Below are positions 27,115-36,794 of a stretch of 64,000 bases of DNA, piece after piece (position 1 is the stretch's first letter; every line of letters starts with the position of its first letter). Below the pieces are notes generated by a model. It made no database searches and was not told where the DNA came from. It saw nothing but the letters and a program-made list of their open reading frames with translations. Made by a program: the position numbers and the translations under genes. The stretch spans positions 2,790,001-2,854,000 of the forward strand of contig NZ_CP042433.1 of NCBI RefSeq assembly GCF_007970805.1, read 5' to 3'. The DNA is from Flavisolibacter ginsenosidimutans. GTDB taxonomy: Bacteria > Bacteroidota > Bacteroidia > Chitinophagales > Chitinophagaceae.

Positions 27115-27868
27115 ATTTCACTTCAACGGAATCGCTCAAATCGGTATCCACCAAAATGCGGCCGCAGTTCTCGCACACCATTACTTTTTTGCGCTGCTTA
27201 ATTTCGCTTTGCTTTTGGGGTGGAATGTAGTTAAAGCAGCCGCCACAGGCATCGCGTTCTACCGGCACCACAGCCAACCCGTTGCGGTAATTGCCGCGGA
27301 TTTTTTCGTACGAGGCCAGTAGACGACTGTCTACGTGTTCTTTGGCATCGGCGGCCTTTTTGCCCAGGTCTTTTTCTTCCTTTTCGGTGGTGGAAATAAT
27401 TTTTTCGAGTTCGCCTTTTTTGCTTTGCAGTACGCCGTCTTTGGCCGCAATGGCCTTTTTGGCTTTTTCCAGCGCCACGGCTTTTTCCGCAATTTCTTCG
27501 TTGGCGTCTTTAATGTGTTTCTCGCAAAGCTTTACCTCAAGTTGCTGCATCTCCATTTCTTTGTTGATGGCTTCAAACTCGCGGTTGTTCTTTACGTTTT
27601 CGCTTTGCTTCTCGTATTTTTTAATGAGTTCCTGTGCGTCTTTGATGGCATTCTTCTTCTGCTCAATAAATTCGGTGATGCCGTTGATCTCTTCTTCAAT
27701 CCGCAACTGACGGGCATGAAGGCCCTGGATTTCGTCTTCAAGGTCGGCCACTTCCATGGGAAGCTCGCCTTTTAGAATGCGGATCTCATCCATCTTGGAT
27801 TCGATCTTTTGGAGCCTTACCAGCGAGGACAATTTCTCTTCAACGGAATAATCTTTAACGGTTGCCAT
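27113..27868 (-). CDS. coiled-coil protein with C-terminal C4 zinc ribbon
   Basis: A 251-residue protein. Residues about 8-190 form a long charged coiled coil (EEEINGITEFIEQKKNAIKD, KEMEMQQLEVKLCEKH). The C-terminal domain has CGGCFNYIPPQ and VCENCGRIL, two CxxC pairs that bind zinc. This is the CT398/HP0958-like family, found widely and linked in some species to RNA binding or flagellar regulation; its role in Bacteroidota is not established. I chose the ATG at 27866-27868 (MATVKDYS) over the TTG two codons upstream. Confidence 0.88.
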   Translation of the reverse strand: MATVKDYSVEEKLSSLVRLQKIESKMDEIRILKGELPMEVADLEDEIQGLHARQLRIEEEINGITEFIEQKKNAIKDAQELIKKYEKQSENVKNNREFEAINKEMEMQQLEVKLCEKHIKDANEEIAEKAVALEKAKKAIAAKDGVLQSKKGELEKIISTTEKEEKDLGKKAADAKEHVDSRLLASYEKIRGNYRNGLAVVPVERDACGGCFNYIPPQKQSEIKQRKKVMVCENCGRILVDTDLSDSVEVK

Positions 27869-28112
27869 AATCAAGTTTGAGGTTTGAAGCTTGGGGGGTT
27901 GAGGTTGTTCGGGTCAAACACCCTGCTTCTTCTGTTTACAATCTTTTATTCAGCGTTTTTCTTTTGTTCCCTGCGATATCGCTGCCTATCATCACCTGTT
28001 CCAAGTTTACCCTGAATTTGTCAAGGGCACTCTTCGGGATTCGGAACACCGCTCACCGGAAAAGCAACAAACAAAATTCAGAAACTTTATCTCACGTTTG
28101 ACGCCTCGCGTC

Positions 28113-29210
28113 TCACGTAAAATATCGCACGGGATTCGTATTCACGCTTGTTTTAAGGACGGCAAATGTAGGGAATTTTTCTGCCAGTAAGCTTTGCAGC
28201 AGGTCCACCGTGAACTGCTCGCTTTCATAATGCCCAATGTCGGCAATCACCATCCGGCCTTCGGCGTCAAAAAACTCGTGGTATTTGATGTCCGAAGAAA
28301 CGTAAACATCGGCGCCGCTCCCGAGAGCTTTTTTAATTAAAAAGCTTCCGGCCCCGCCGCAGACGGCCACTTTTTTTACCGGCTTGTTTCGCAGGGCCGT
28401 GTGCCGGATGACCGCTAAATCAAAACGATTTTTTAACAAGCGCAGAAAATTCTTTTCGCTCGTTTCATGTTCCAGTTCGCCAATGATGCCGGCCCCAATG
28501 CCGTAATGTACGTTCTCCATTGTAAAAATATCATAGGCCACTTCTTCGTAGGGATGAGCCGCAACAAGTGCCTTCACCACCTGCCGTTCCAGGAAAAACG
28601 GGTAAACAATCTCAATCTTGGTTTCCTTTTCCTGATGTTGTTCGCCCACTTCGCCCACGTACGGATCAGCGCCGGCTCCGGCTTTGAACGTTCCAATGCC
28701 TTGGCTGTTAAAGCTGCACTCGGAATATTTCCCGATGTGTCCCGCACCTGCGGCAAACACGGCCTGACGCACCGCTTCAGCTTTATCGGTTGGCGCGAAC
28801 GTGATCAGGCGGCGGAGCATTTTACTTTTCGGCTGAAGAACGCTCATGTTTTTTAAACCCAGTTTTCCTGCGATGGTGTTGTTTACGCCCAGCACCACGT
28901 TGTCTAAATTGGTATGCGCTGCATAAATCGCTACATCGGCCTTAATTGCTTCTACCAGCACTTGCCCGATAGAATCGCCCGTGTCAACCCGTTTTATACC
29001 GCGAAAAACGATTGGATGATGGGCAATAATTAAATTGCAGTTAACTTGCAGAGCCTCCTTTACAACGGCAGGCGTAACGTCTAATGTACACAAAACGCCT
29101 TTGCACATCCAGTCCCTGTTTCCTGTGATAAGACCAGCATTGTCGTAATCTTCCTGCAGCTCAGGCGCGGCAAAAGATTCAATGACCGAAAGAATTTCAC
29201 CAATTTTCAT
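28113..29210 (-). CDS. Nif3-like dinuclear metal-centre hexameric protein
   Basis: A 365-residue Nif3/YbgI family protein. EDYDNAGLITG near residue 20, IIAHHPIVF near 66 and HTNLDNV near 100 supply metal ligands, and DIGHYESEQF near the C-terminus closes the site. At 365 residues it is the long form, with a roughly 100-residue CutA/PII-like insertion in the middle (KMLRRLITFAPTDKAEAVRQ and PHPYEE-type APHPYEEVAYD), like Bacillus YqfO. Biochemical function is not firmly known; a GTP cyclohydrolase-like activity has been proposed for relatives. The ATG at 29208-29210 was chosen because upstream in-frame sequence is not family-like. Confidence 0.9.
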   Translation of the reverse strand: MKIGEILSVIESFAAPELQEDYDNAGLITGNRDWMCKGVLCTLDVTPAVVKEALQVNCNLIIAHHPIVFRGIKRVDTGDSIGQVLVEAIKADVAIYAAHTNLDNVVLGVNNTIAGKLGLKNMSVLQPKSKMLRRLITFAPTDKAEAVRQAVFAAGAGHIGKYSECSFNSQGIGTFKAGAGADPYVGEVGEQHQEKETKIEIVYPFFLERQVVKALVAAHPYEEVAYDIFTMENVHYGIGAGIIGELEHETSEKNFLRLLKNRFDLAVIRHTALRNKPVKKVAVCGGAGSFLIKKALGSGADVYVSSDIKYHEFFDAEGRMVIADIGHYESEQFTVDLLQSLLAEKFPTFAVLKTSVNTNPVRYFT

Positions 29211-29283
29211 GAAGCCAAAGTAAACGAATTCAACCGACGACGAAGCCTTCGGCCGCCCGAGGCATTCTGCAAACATTTTACGT

Positions 29284-30057
29284 ATGATGCTGCCGAAAAA
29301 AAAGTTTCAGTGCACTCCGGTGACGATCTTGCTGCTTGCTGTTTTATTAATTGCTTTTGCGGGCTGTCGCAAAGGCGTGCCCGAAGGCGAACTGGCACAA
29401 GGCCAGATAGCTCTCACCTTCGACGATAACTCGATTGAAAACTGGCACAAGCAGTTGTCTTTGCTTGATTCGCTAAACATTAAGGCTACCTTTTACATTA
29501 GTCACTACCACACGTTCAACAAGCAACAAAAAACGTGGCTGAAGGAAATTGAAAAACGCGGTCACGAAATTGCCTTTCACACAGCCACTCATCCAGACCT
29601 GCCGAAAGAAGTAGCCAAAAGAGGAATGGCCGCAACCGAAGAAAAAGAAATAAAGAAAGACCTAAAACTCATGCAGGCGGATGGCTACTATCCTACCGAT
29701 TTTGCCTATCCTTTCGGCAGCCACACAAGCCAGTTAAATACCTGCCTGTTGCGCACGTTTAAGTCGGTAAGAGCCTTGAGCAACCAGCAGAACTATAACC
29801 TAAGCCTGGTAAAAGAAGCGGGCGAAGGAAAAGTTTTATACGGCGCCAATATTGACAACAACTCCCGTTTAAAAGAAGAAGGCATTGCCTCGCTTATGGA
29901 CAAGGCCCGTGAACACCGCGACTGCCTGGTGATGGTGGCGCATCAAATCAACAGCAACGGCAAACTGCAAATTAGCCGCGAACGCCTGCAATACATCGCA
30001 AGACTGGCCAAAGAAAAAAACCTCCGGTTTGTTACGGTGAACGAGATTGTGAAGTAG
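29284..30057 (+). CDS. polysaccharide deacetylase lipoprotein
   Basis: A 257-residue carbohydrate esterase family 4 protein with a lipoprotein signal (AVLLIAFAGC, Cys near residue 28). The NodB domain starts with IALTFDDNS (metal-binding and catalytic Asp-Asp) and has FHTATHPDL (H-x3-H metal ligands). DFAYPFGSH and VMVAHQIN follow. These enzymes remove acetyl groups from chitin, peptidoglycan or poly-GlcNAc. Two adjacent ATGs (29284, 29287) can serve as start. It is divergent from the Nif3-like gene with 73 bases between the starts. The anchored location suggests work at the periplasm or cell surface. Confidence 0.9.
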   Translation: MMLPKKKFQCTPVTILLLAVLLIAFAGCRKGVPEGELAQGQIALTFDDNSIENWHKQLSLLDSLNIKATFYISHYHTFNKQQKTWLKEIEKRGHEIAFHTATHPDLPKEVAKRGMAATEEKEIKKDLKLMQADGYYPTDFAYPFGSHTSQLNTCLLRTFKSVRALSNQQNYNLSLVKEAGEGKVLYGANIDNNSRLKEEGIASLMDKAREHRDCLVMVAHQINSNGKLQISRERLQYIARLAKEKNLRFVTVNEIVK

Positions 30058-30060
30058 GTA

Positions 30061-30124
30061 GTCAGTTGGCCGGTTGATTGGTAATAGAAATGACATCGCT
30101 TATCAACGACTCAACCAATCAACT
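30061..30124. repeat. short-word inverted repeat downstream of the deacetylase
   Basis: GTTGATTGGT (30073-30082) is the reverse complement of ACCAATCAAC (30114-30123), 31 bases apart, with further partly matching words (GTCAGTTGG, CGACTCAACC) outside. It uses the same word as the tract inside rfbB. It lies between the deacetylase and the carboxypeptidase and may cap the upstream mRNA. Confidence 0.8.
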
Positions 30125-30185
30125 TATTCCCCATCTTTAGCGCATAAACAGCGCCCAACAACTTTACGAAACCTACCAAACCAAA

Positions 30186-31646
30186 ATGCGGCGCATTGCC
30201 GACATTAAAGCCGCAAGCGCCGTGTTGCAATGGGACCAGGAAACTTATCTGCCGCAAGGCGGCGCCCATTTCAGGGGGCAACAAATCAGCACGCTTTCCG
30301 AACTGGCGCACGGGCTTTTTAGCGAAGACTCTTTGGGCGATTTATTGAGAGAACTAGTGCAGAAAGAAGAGTTGACACCAGCACAGAAACGCAACGTCGA
30401 ACGAACGCTGGAAGATTACAAGAAGAACAAGAAATACACGTCGGCTTTTGTGCGGGCCTTGTCGGAACAGATCAACAAAACCTTTCACGCCTGGATTGAA
30501 GCACGCAAGCAAAACAGCTTTTCGGTTTACGAAAAAGATTTGGATGCGTTGATAAAACTCAAAAAAGAAGAAACCCAAATTCTCGGCTTTGTTCATCACC
30601 CTTATGATGCTTTGCTGGACGAATACGAAAAAGGCGCAACCGTTTCACTGCTCGATAAAACCTTTGCAACTCTTCTCCCGCCGTTAGAGGAATTGTTTCA
30701 AAAAATTACCGCCGCCCCGCAGGTTGATAGTTCTTTTTTACATCAGCATTTTCCCGAACAACAGCAGTGGCAATGGGGGCTGCATTTAATAAAGCAGCTT
30801 CATTTTGATTTTGAAAAAGGCCGGCAGGACAAAAGCGAACATCCTTTCAGCACATCCTTTTCGCCGCAAGATGTGCGCATCACCACGCGGATAGACGAAA
30901 ACGACTTTGGCAACATGACCTGGAGCTGCATCCACGAAACCGGCCATGCCTTGTATGAACAAGGACTGCCCGATGATCAATACGGATTACCGCTTGGCGA
31001 AGCTTGCTCGTACAGCATCCACGAATCGCAATCGCGTTTGTGGGAAAATAACGTAGGCCGCAGCAAAGACTTCTGGCAGTTTTATTATCCGCAACTGCAA
31101 CAATACTTTCCCGGTCAATTCCACAACGTTGACTTAGAGCGTTTTTACAAAGGCATCAACAAGGTGCAACCTTCGCTCATACGTACCGAAGCCGATGAAA
31201 TCTCTTACCATTTTCACGTTTTCATCCGCTACGAGCTCGAGAAAAAATTAATTGAAGGAGCATTGGCAACCGCCGATATTCCGGTCTTTTGGAACGAAGG
31301 GTACAAAACTTATTTGGGCGTAACCGTGCCCGATGACAAACGCGGTTGCCTGCAAGATGTGCATTGGAGCCACGGCAGCTTCGGTTATTTTCCTACTTAT
31401 AGTTTGGGAAGTTTTTATGCGGCACAATTTTTTGCAAAGGCAAAAAACGAGATAGCGACGTTGTCAGGCGAAATTACGGAGGGCAATACAGAATCACTTT
31501 TACAGTGGTTAAGAACGAAAATTCACAGCAAGGGACGCTATTTCACCAGCGAAGGTTTGTGTAAAGACATAACCGGCGAAGGGCTCAACGGCCGCTATTT
31601 TCTGAATTACGCACAAGAAAAATACACCGGAATTTACACGAATTGA
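30186..31646 (+). CDS. M32 family metallocarboxypeptidase (carboxypeptidase Taq)
   Basis: A protein of 486 residues from the first ATG. HETGH in SCIHETGHALYEQG is the zinc-binding HExxH motif, and the family segments ASAVLQWDQETYLP, FSTSFSPQDVRITTR and SIHESQSRLWEN are all present. These soluble enzymes trim C-terminal residues from peptides. The frame upstream of the ATG still encodes family-like sequence (NSAQQLYETYQTK), reaching an ATA at 30144 just after an in-frame TAG. The true start may therefore be the unusual ATA codon, or the first 14 residues are not translated. Confidence 0.93.
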   Translation: MRRIADIKAASAVLQWDQETYLPQGGAHFRGQQISTLSELAHGLFSEDSLGDLLRELVQKEELTPAQKRNVERTLEDYKKNKKYTSAFVRALSEQINKTFHAWIEARKQNSFSVYEKDLDALIKLKKEETQILGFVHHPYDALLDEYEKGATVSLLDKTFATLLPPLEELFQKITAAPQVDSSFLHQHFPEQQQWQWGLHLIKQLHFDFEKGRQDKSEHPFSTSFSPQDVRITTRIDENDFGNMTWSCIHETGHALYEQGLPDDQYGLPLGEACSYSIHESQSRLWENNVGRSKDFWQFYYPQLQQYFPGQFHNVDLERFYKGINKVQPSLIRTEADEISYHFHVFIRYELEKKLIEGALATADIPVFWNEGYKTYLGVTVPDDKRGCLQDVHWSHGSFGYFPTYSLGSFYAAQFFAKAKNEIATLSGEITEGNTESLLQWLRTKIHSKGRYFTSEGLCKDITGEGLNGRYFLNYAQEKYTGIYTN

Positions 31647-31673
31647 AATTCTAAAAAATCCCGGTTAGCTTTG
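31643..31673 (+). promoter_or_regulatory. candidate promoter for the first PKD protein
   Basis: TTG at 31643-31645 and TAGCTTTG at 31666-31673 are separated by 20 bases, matching the Bacteroidota -33/-7 pattern TTG-N17-23-TAnnTTTG. The -33 element overlaps the carboxypeptidase stop codon. Transcription would start near 31681, leaving a leader of about 110 bases. Confidence 0.5.
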
Positions 31674-31789
31674 GACGAACGAAGTCGAAATTGTACGCAT
31701 TTTTTCTTACCCAATGAAAGCGGAACAATTTTTTCGGCAATAGCTTAACCTTTCCGTTTGGGCAAGGTCAACCACTTAAACCGGACCGA

Positions 31790-34700
31790 TTGAGAAACAT
31801 TTGCATCCTACTTCTTGCTATCCTGACTTGCACCCTTTGCCACGGACAGGCGCCCGCAGCCAATTTCACGGCCGCTCAAGCTTCCGGTTGTGCGCCGGTC
31901 ATTATTAATTTTCAGGACCAGTCTACCGGAAGCCCCACAAGCTGGCAATGGAATTTTGGCAACGGGGTTACGTCTACCCTGCAAAATCCTTCTACCACTT
32001 ATTTTACGCCGGGCACTTATACCGTTACCCTTACAGCAAGTAACGGAAGCGGGAGCAACACGCTTACCCGTACAGGCTTTGTTACCGTTTATGCAAAACC
32101 AACGGTAAACTTTTCCGTAAACGACAGCGCCGGCTGCGCACCGCTTGGCGTACAGTTTACCGATTTGTCCGTAGCAGCGCCGGGCACCGTTAATACGTCT
32201 TGGGTCTGGGACTTTGGAAACGGCACCAATTCGCCAGCACAAAATCCGTCAACCACGTACACTCTTCCCGCCAATTATACGGTTAGCCTCAAGGTCACAA
32301 GCGACAAGGGCTGTTTTGCCACGGTTTCAAAACCGGCTTACGTTCAAATTTCGGGCAGCCTGCAGGTTGATTTTTCAAGTACAGGCGTCAACCGCTGTCG
32401 TACGCCTTTCCCGGTAAACTTCACCAACAACTCAACCGGGCCGGGAACGCTTTCCTATCTCTGGACCTTTGGCGATGGTGGAACATCAACGGCGCAGAAT
32501 CCCTTACACACGTACAGCACACCGGGTGCTTACAATGTTTCACTCGCCGTTACCAGCAGCAACGGATGTACCGATACCCTTCGCAAGGCTTCTTTCATCA
32601 ACATTCAAAACATCAATACTTCGTTTACTGCAATTGACAGCGTTTGCGTGAAATCGCCGGTCAATTTTAGCAACAGTTCCACCCCATCTCCGCAAGGCAG
32701 TGCGTGGGATTTTGGCGACGGAACAACTTCAGCAACTTTAAGCCCGGTAAAAACCTTCACCACGCCAGGAACGTACAGCGTACACCTGCTAAATACATAC
32801 ACGTATTGCAGTGATTCTGCATCCAAAACAATTAAAGTATTTCCGCGGCCTGCATCAGCTTTTACCGGCACAAATACCTTTCAGTGCAAGCCACCGCTCA
32901 CCGTTACTTTCACCGATGCCTCTACAAGTGCCGTAAGTTGGCAGTGGAATTTCGGCGACGGCAATACATCAACGCAACAAAGTCCATCACATACCTACAA
33001 CGCTTACGGAAACTATACCGTAACACTGATTGTAACCAATGCCAACGGCTGCACCGATACGCTTTCGCAACCTTCTTTTGTAAGAATTCAAAAGCCTGTG
33101 ATTTCGTTTCCAACGCTGCCGTTAAACGGTTGCGTGCCTTATACCACCACACTTTCGAGCAACGTAAACACGCCGGATAACGTAGCGTCTTATTTGTGGA
33201 ATTTTGGCGACGGCAATACCTCTGTACAAACAACGCCGACCCATACATACAGCACGCAAGGAAATTACACGGTGAAGCTTACCATCACTACCAGCACGGG
33301 ATGCACAGAGAGCGACAGCGTTACGAATGCCGTAACCGTTGGCCGCGTGCCTACCGTTGATTTTACAGCTGTCCCCAACCCCGTTTGCACTTTCGGGCAA
33401 GTACAGTTTACGGCTGTTTTTTCGGAAGGGAATGCCTTTGCCTGGAATTTTGGTGATGGTTCTACAAGCAACGTTCAAAATCCGGTTCACCAATACACGG
33501 ATACGGGAAGGTATAACGTCAACCTGACCGTGACCAACAACGGCTGCGCCGTTACGGCTACCAAGCCGGCCTTCATTCAATCAAATCCACCCATTGCCGG
33601 TTTTCGGTTTAAAAACGATTGCCAGAACCGCAAGCTCTTTTTCTTCACAGATACCTCGGTTGTTGGCTTAGGAACGCCAACTTATGAGTGGGATTTTGGC
33701 GACGGCAGCCCTGTTTCCACTTCACCCAGCCCTTCGCATTTGTTCCCGGCGTTCGGAACCTATATTGTTACACTGAAAGTAAGCGTGGGCGGATGCACAA
33801 ATACCAAAACGCTTAATCTAAATGTTTTCAACGAAACGCCTGCGTTCACGGCCGACAAACGGGTGGCCTGCAAAACCGCCACGGTTAATTATACATCGCA
33901 AAGCAACAACCTTGGAAATATCGTTTCGTATGCATGGGACTTTTCAAACGGAACCACCTCCAACGCTCAAAATCCGCAAATAACCTACAGCGCAAGCGGC
34001 AGTTTCACAACCACTTTGATAACAACCGATATTTACGGATGCAAAGACACGGTAGCGCAGCCAAATTATATTCGGATTAACGGGCCTTCCGCAGGTTATA
34101 CTGTAACTAACAACAACGGCTGCAAAGGCCTCAAAGCTTCGTTCACCAGCACGGCGCAATCTGATGGCACAAACCCAATTGTTATCTGGCAATGGAAGTA
34201 CGGCGACGGCGCATCGCAAACTTTTTTTGCACCATTTTCGCCGCAACACACCTACAACGCTGTGGGCAGCTATACCGTTCAGTTGACCGTTACTGACACT
34301 TTGGGTTGTAAAGACAGTTTGATTCTTCCGGGTCTTGTTAATGCCACATCTCCCAAAGCAGATTTTAGCGCCAACGACACCTTGAGTTGTTTGGGTAGTT
34401 CTCTCAACTTTACCAACAACTCCACCGCTCAAAATTTCACCATGATCTGGGATTTTGGCGACGGGTCAACCTGGGGTGGCAACAATCCTCCGCACATTTA
34501 TCCAGACACGGGTTATTACACGGTGAAACTCAAAATTGTTGACCAATATGGCTGTGCCGACTCACTCACAAAGGCCCGGTACATTCACATCCAAAAAACT
34601 GTGGCTGCCTTTGCTGTTTCCGATTCCCTTGGCGGTTGTACACCCTTTGAAGTAAAATTCAATAATGCCTCCCAGTTTTACACTTCTTCGCTCTGGCAAT

Positions 34701-36124
34701 TGGGCAACGGGAGCAGCACCGTCACCAACCCATCGCAGGTTTACAACACGGCCGGCACTTACAACATCAAACTGACCGTAACCGGCCGGGGTGGCTGTGC
34801 CGACACGGCCGTAAAAACTATCCGCGTTTTTGACGCGTCGGCCACGACCTTTTCGTATTCGCCTTTCAACGGATGCAAACCACTTGAACTAAACGGTACG
34901 GTAAAAAGTCCGGCCAATCTGAACTTTACCTGGGATTTTGGCGACGGCACAACAATGACAACAACAGCCCTCAATGCCGTTCACACGTACAACGTGTTTG
35001 GCAATTACGTGCCCAAGCTCCTGCTCTCCGACTCGGGCAATTGTTTGATTCCTTTAATCGGGATCGATACCGTAAGAATACTGGGGGTGAATGCAAAGTT
35101 TGGTTGGGACAAACGCTTGTTCTGCGATAGCGGCACTGTTAGCTTTACCGACTCTACCACGTTTAACGACCCGGTCACTTCGTATGCCTGGGATTTTGGG
35201 GACGGAAATCCTTCCACCGCAACATCACCCGCCCACCATTTTGCAACCCCGGGAACCTATACTGTATCGCTGATTTTGCAGACTCAAAACGGTTGTACAG
35301 ACACTGCTAAAGTTGATCAATTGGTAAAGGTGGTGGAAAGCCCCTCGGTACGCATCAACGGCGACTCTATTATTTGCCAGAACGACGTTGTGCAATATAC
35401 CGGTCTTTTTAACCGGATGGACACATCGCTGGTGCAATGGGCTTGGCGTTTTCCAAACGGTGCCTCCTCGGCACAACAGATTCCCTCGGCACAAACCTTT
35501 ACCGCGCCGGGAACCTTTACCGTACAAGCCGTTGTCACCAACAGCAGCGGCTGCACCGATACGGCAACGAGGAATTTATTGGTTAATCCGCTTCCGGTTA
35601 TTACCGTTTCTTCGCCGCTAACAACGCTGTTGGGAACACCCGTTTTGCTACCAGCCACATATATCAATAACATCGTCTCGTATAGTTGGGCACCGGCCAC
35701 TGGGTTGAGTTGCACCGATTGTCCGCAACCTTTGGCTTCGCCCAAATTCAACACCTTGTACAAGGTAACGGTGGTGGACGAGAACGGATGCAAAGCCACC
35801 GGCAAGGTCGAAGTCATTGTACTTTGCCGGGGATCCTTGGTGTTTGTACCGAACACCTTTTCGCCCAACGGCGACGGCAGTAACGACGTGTTTTACGTGC
35901 GGGGAAAAGGCCTTGACCGTGTAAAAAGTCTCCGCGTTTTTAACCGCTGGGGCGAAACCGTTTTTGAAAAGCAGAACTTCGCCGTAAACGATCCGTCGGT
36001 AGGCTGGGACGGAACCTACAAAGGACAAAAGCTTTCCCCGGACGTGTACGTTTATCAGGTTGAAGTTTTTTGCGAAAACGCGGAGATCATCCATTTTGAA
36101 GGAAACGTTTCACTGATCAGGTAA
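31790..36124 (+). CDS. giant PKD-repeat surface protein with T9SS type B C-terminus (paralogue 1)
   Basis: A 1,444-residue secreted protein. The signal peptide (LLAILTCTLCHG) is followed by 15 PKD-like repeats, each marked by a W-x-[FW]-G-[DN]-G core (WQWNFGNG, YLWTFGDG, AWDFGDG and so on) and a YTVTL-type strand. The C-terminus contains FVPNTFSPNGDGSNDVFYVRG and VFNRWGETVF, the gliding-motility-associated (CHU_C, TIGR04131-type) domain that directs type B T9SS secretion. PKD arrays act as stalks or adhesins, sometimes binding glycans. The start appears to be TTG at 31790, as no ATG precedes the signal peptide. It pairs with a paralogue at 36795 and a PorP/SprF gene. Confidence 0.93.
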   Translation: MRNICILLLAILTCTLCHGQAPAANFTAAQASGCAPVIINFQDQSTGSPTSWQWNFGNGVTSTLQNPSTTYFTPGTYTVTLTASNGSGSNTLTRTGFVTVYAKPTVNFSVNDSAGCAPLGVQFTDLSVAAPGTVNTSWVWDFGNGTNSPAQNPSTTYTLPANYTVSLKVTSDKGCFATVSKPAYVQISGSLQVDFSSTGVNRCRTPFPVNFTNNSTGPGTLSYLWTFGDGGTSTAQNPLHTYSTPGAYNVSLAVTSSNGCTDTLRKASFINIQNINTSFTAIDSVCVKSPVNFSNSSTPSPQGSAWDFGDGTTSATLSPVKTFTTPGTYSVHLLNTYTYCSDSASKTIKVFPRPASAFTGTNTFQCKPPLTVTFTDASTSAVSWQWNFGDGNTSTQQSPSHTYNAYGNYTVTLIVTNANGCTDTLSQPSFVRIQKPVISFPTLPLNGCVPYTTTLSSNVNTPDNVASYLWNFGDGNTSVQTTPTHTYSTQGNYTVKLTITTSTGCTESDSVTNAVTVGRVPTVDFTAVPNPVCTFGQVQFTAVFSEGNAFAWNFGDGSTSNVQNPVHQYTDTGRYNVNLTVTNNGCAVTATKPAFIQSNPPIAGFRFKNDCQNRKLFFFTDTSVVGLGTPTYEWDFGDGSPVSTSPSPSHLFPAFGTYIVTLKVSVGGCTNTKTLNLNVFNETPAFTADKRVACKTATVNYTSQSNNLGNIVSYAWDFSNGTTSNAQNPQITYSASGSFTTTLITTDIYGCKDTVAQPNYIRINGPSAGYTVTNNNGCKGLKASFTSTAQSDGTNPIVIWQWKYGDGASQTFFAPFSPQHTYNAVGSYTVQLTVTDTLGCKDSLILPGLVNATSPKADFSANDTLSCLGSSLNFTNNSTAQNFTMIWDFGDGSTWGGNNPPHIYPDTGYYTVKLKIVDQYGCADSLTKARYIHIQKTVAAFAVSDSLGGCTPFEVKFNNASQFYTSSLWQLGNGSSTVTNPSQVYNTAGTYNIKLTVTGRGGCADTAVKTIRVFDASATTFSYSPFNGCKPLELNGTVKSPANLNFTWDFGDGTTMTTTALNAVHTYNVFGNYVPKLLLSDSGNCLIPLIGIDTVRILGVNAKFGWDKRLFCDSGTVSFTDSTTFNDPVTSYAWDFGDGNPSTATSPAHHFATPGTYTVSLILQTQNGCTDTAKVDQLVKVVESPSVRINGDSIICQNDVVQYTGLFNRMDTSLVQWAWRFPNGASSAQQIPSAQTFTAPGTFTVQAVVTNSSGCTDTATRNLLVNPLPVITVSSPLTTLLGTPVLLPATYINNIVSYSWAPATGLSCTDCPQPLASPKFNTLYKVTVVDENGCKATGKVEVIVLCRGSLVFVPNTFSPNGDGSNDVFYVRGKGLDRVKSLRVFNRWGETVFEKQNFAVNDPSVGWDGTYKGQKLSPDVYVYQVEVFCENAEIIHFEGNVSLIR

Positions 36125-36243
36125 GTACCATTACGGCCTGAAATCCTCTACCAGCAAGCGCCATTACAGACCCGCTCCACAAAAAATAGCGGTGCTTTGC
36201 TTGCCCTTGCGGAAGGAAATGAATACTTTGGTTAACCATTCCA

Positions 36244-36663
36244 ATGAATGCAATGAAAAACATTTTACTTTTTGGCTTCTTTTTTTGCACACTGGCGGGG
36301 TGCAAAAAAATTATTGAATCAACCCAGGAAAACCTCGTTGTAAAAGCCATGACCGATGGCCAATGGAAAGTAACCCGCTTTAAACGCGATACTGCCGACG
36401 TAACCGCGAACTTTGCGCCTTATCTTTTTCAATTCAGAACGGATAACACGGTAGAAGCCCTTAACAACAATGCCGTGGAAAGCAAGGGGAGTTGGGCAGC
36501 AGACGCTGCTGCGCGAACCATTGTCTCTTCGTTTAACAATAACGCTGCCCTCACCTTACAACTGCTTAACGGTACCTGGACCATCACCAACAACAGTTGG
36601 ACGTTTGTAGAAGCAATTCAAACGGTAAACGGCGAGGTTCGGACGCTTCGCCTGGATAAGTAA
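36244..36663 (+). CDS. small lipoprotein, lipocalin-like
   Basis: A 139-residue lipoprotein: signal FFFCTLAGC places the lipid-modified Cys near residue 20. The mature domain has alternating beta-strand-like segments beginning GQWKVTRFKRDTADVT and YLFQFRTDNTVEAL, then WTFVEAIQTVNG, a pattern common in Bacteroidota lipocalin-like/DUF4595-type small barrels. This family link is tentative. It lies between the two PKD giants with gaps of 119 and 131 bases and may be an accessory surface protein. The start could be the first ATG (36244) or the second, three codons on (MKNILLFG). Confidence 0.75.
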   Translation: MNAMKNILLFGFFFCTLAGCKKIIESTQENLVVKAMTDGQWKVTRFKRDTADVTANFAPYLFQFRTDNTVEALNNNAVESKGSWAADAAARTIVSSFNNNAALTLQLLNGTWTITNNSWTFVEAIQTVNGEVRTLRLDK

Positions 36664-36794
36664 AGACAGGAAGCGTAATTTGGCAGCAAAGTTTTTAATC
36701 CGTGCTCTCTCTTGGGAACAGTTTTTGCGAATTGCGGGTGCGCTAAAAATCCACCAACCCCAACGCCTGCCACCGGGCGTAAAAACGAGAGTAA

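Noticed and set aside
27291..27775. Two overlapping plus-strand frames rich in Phe and Ser
   Set aside because: These are antisense readings of the coiled-coil zinc-ribbon gene; Lys/Glu-rich genes give Phe/Leu/Ser-rich antisense frames.
32884..33180. Several 60-180 codon frames inside the PKD genes on both strands
   Set aside because: They recur at matching places because the underlying PKD repeats recur, and none has independent support.
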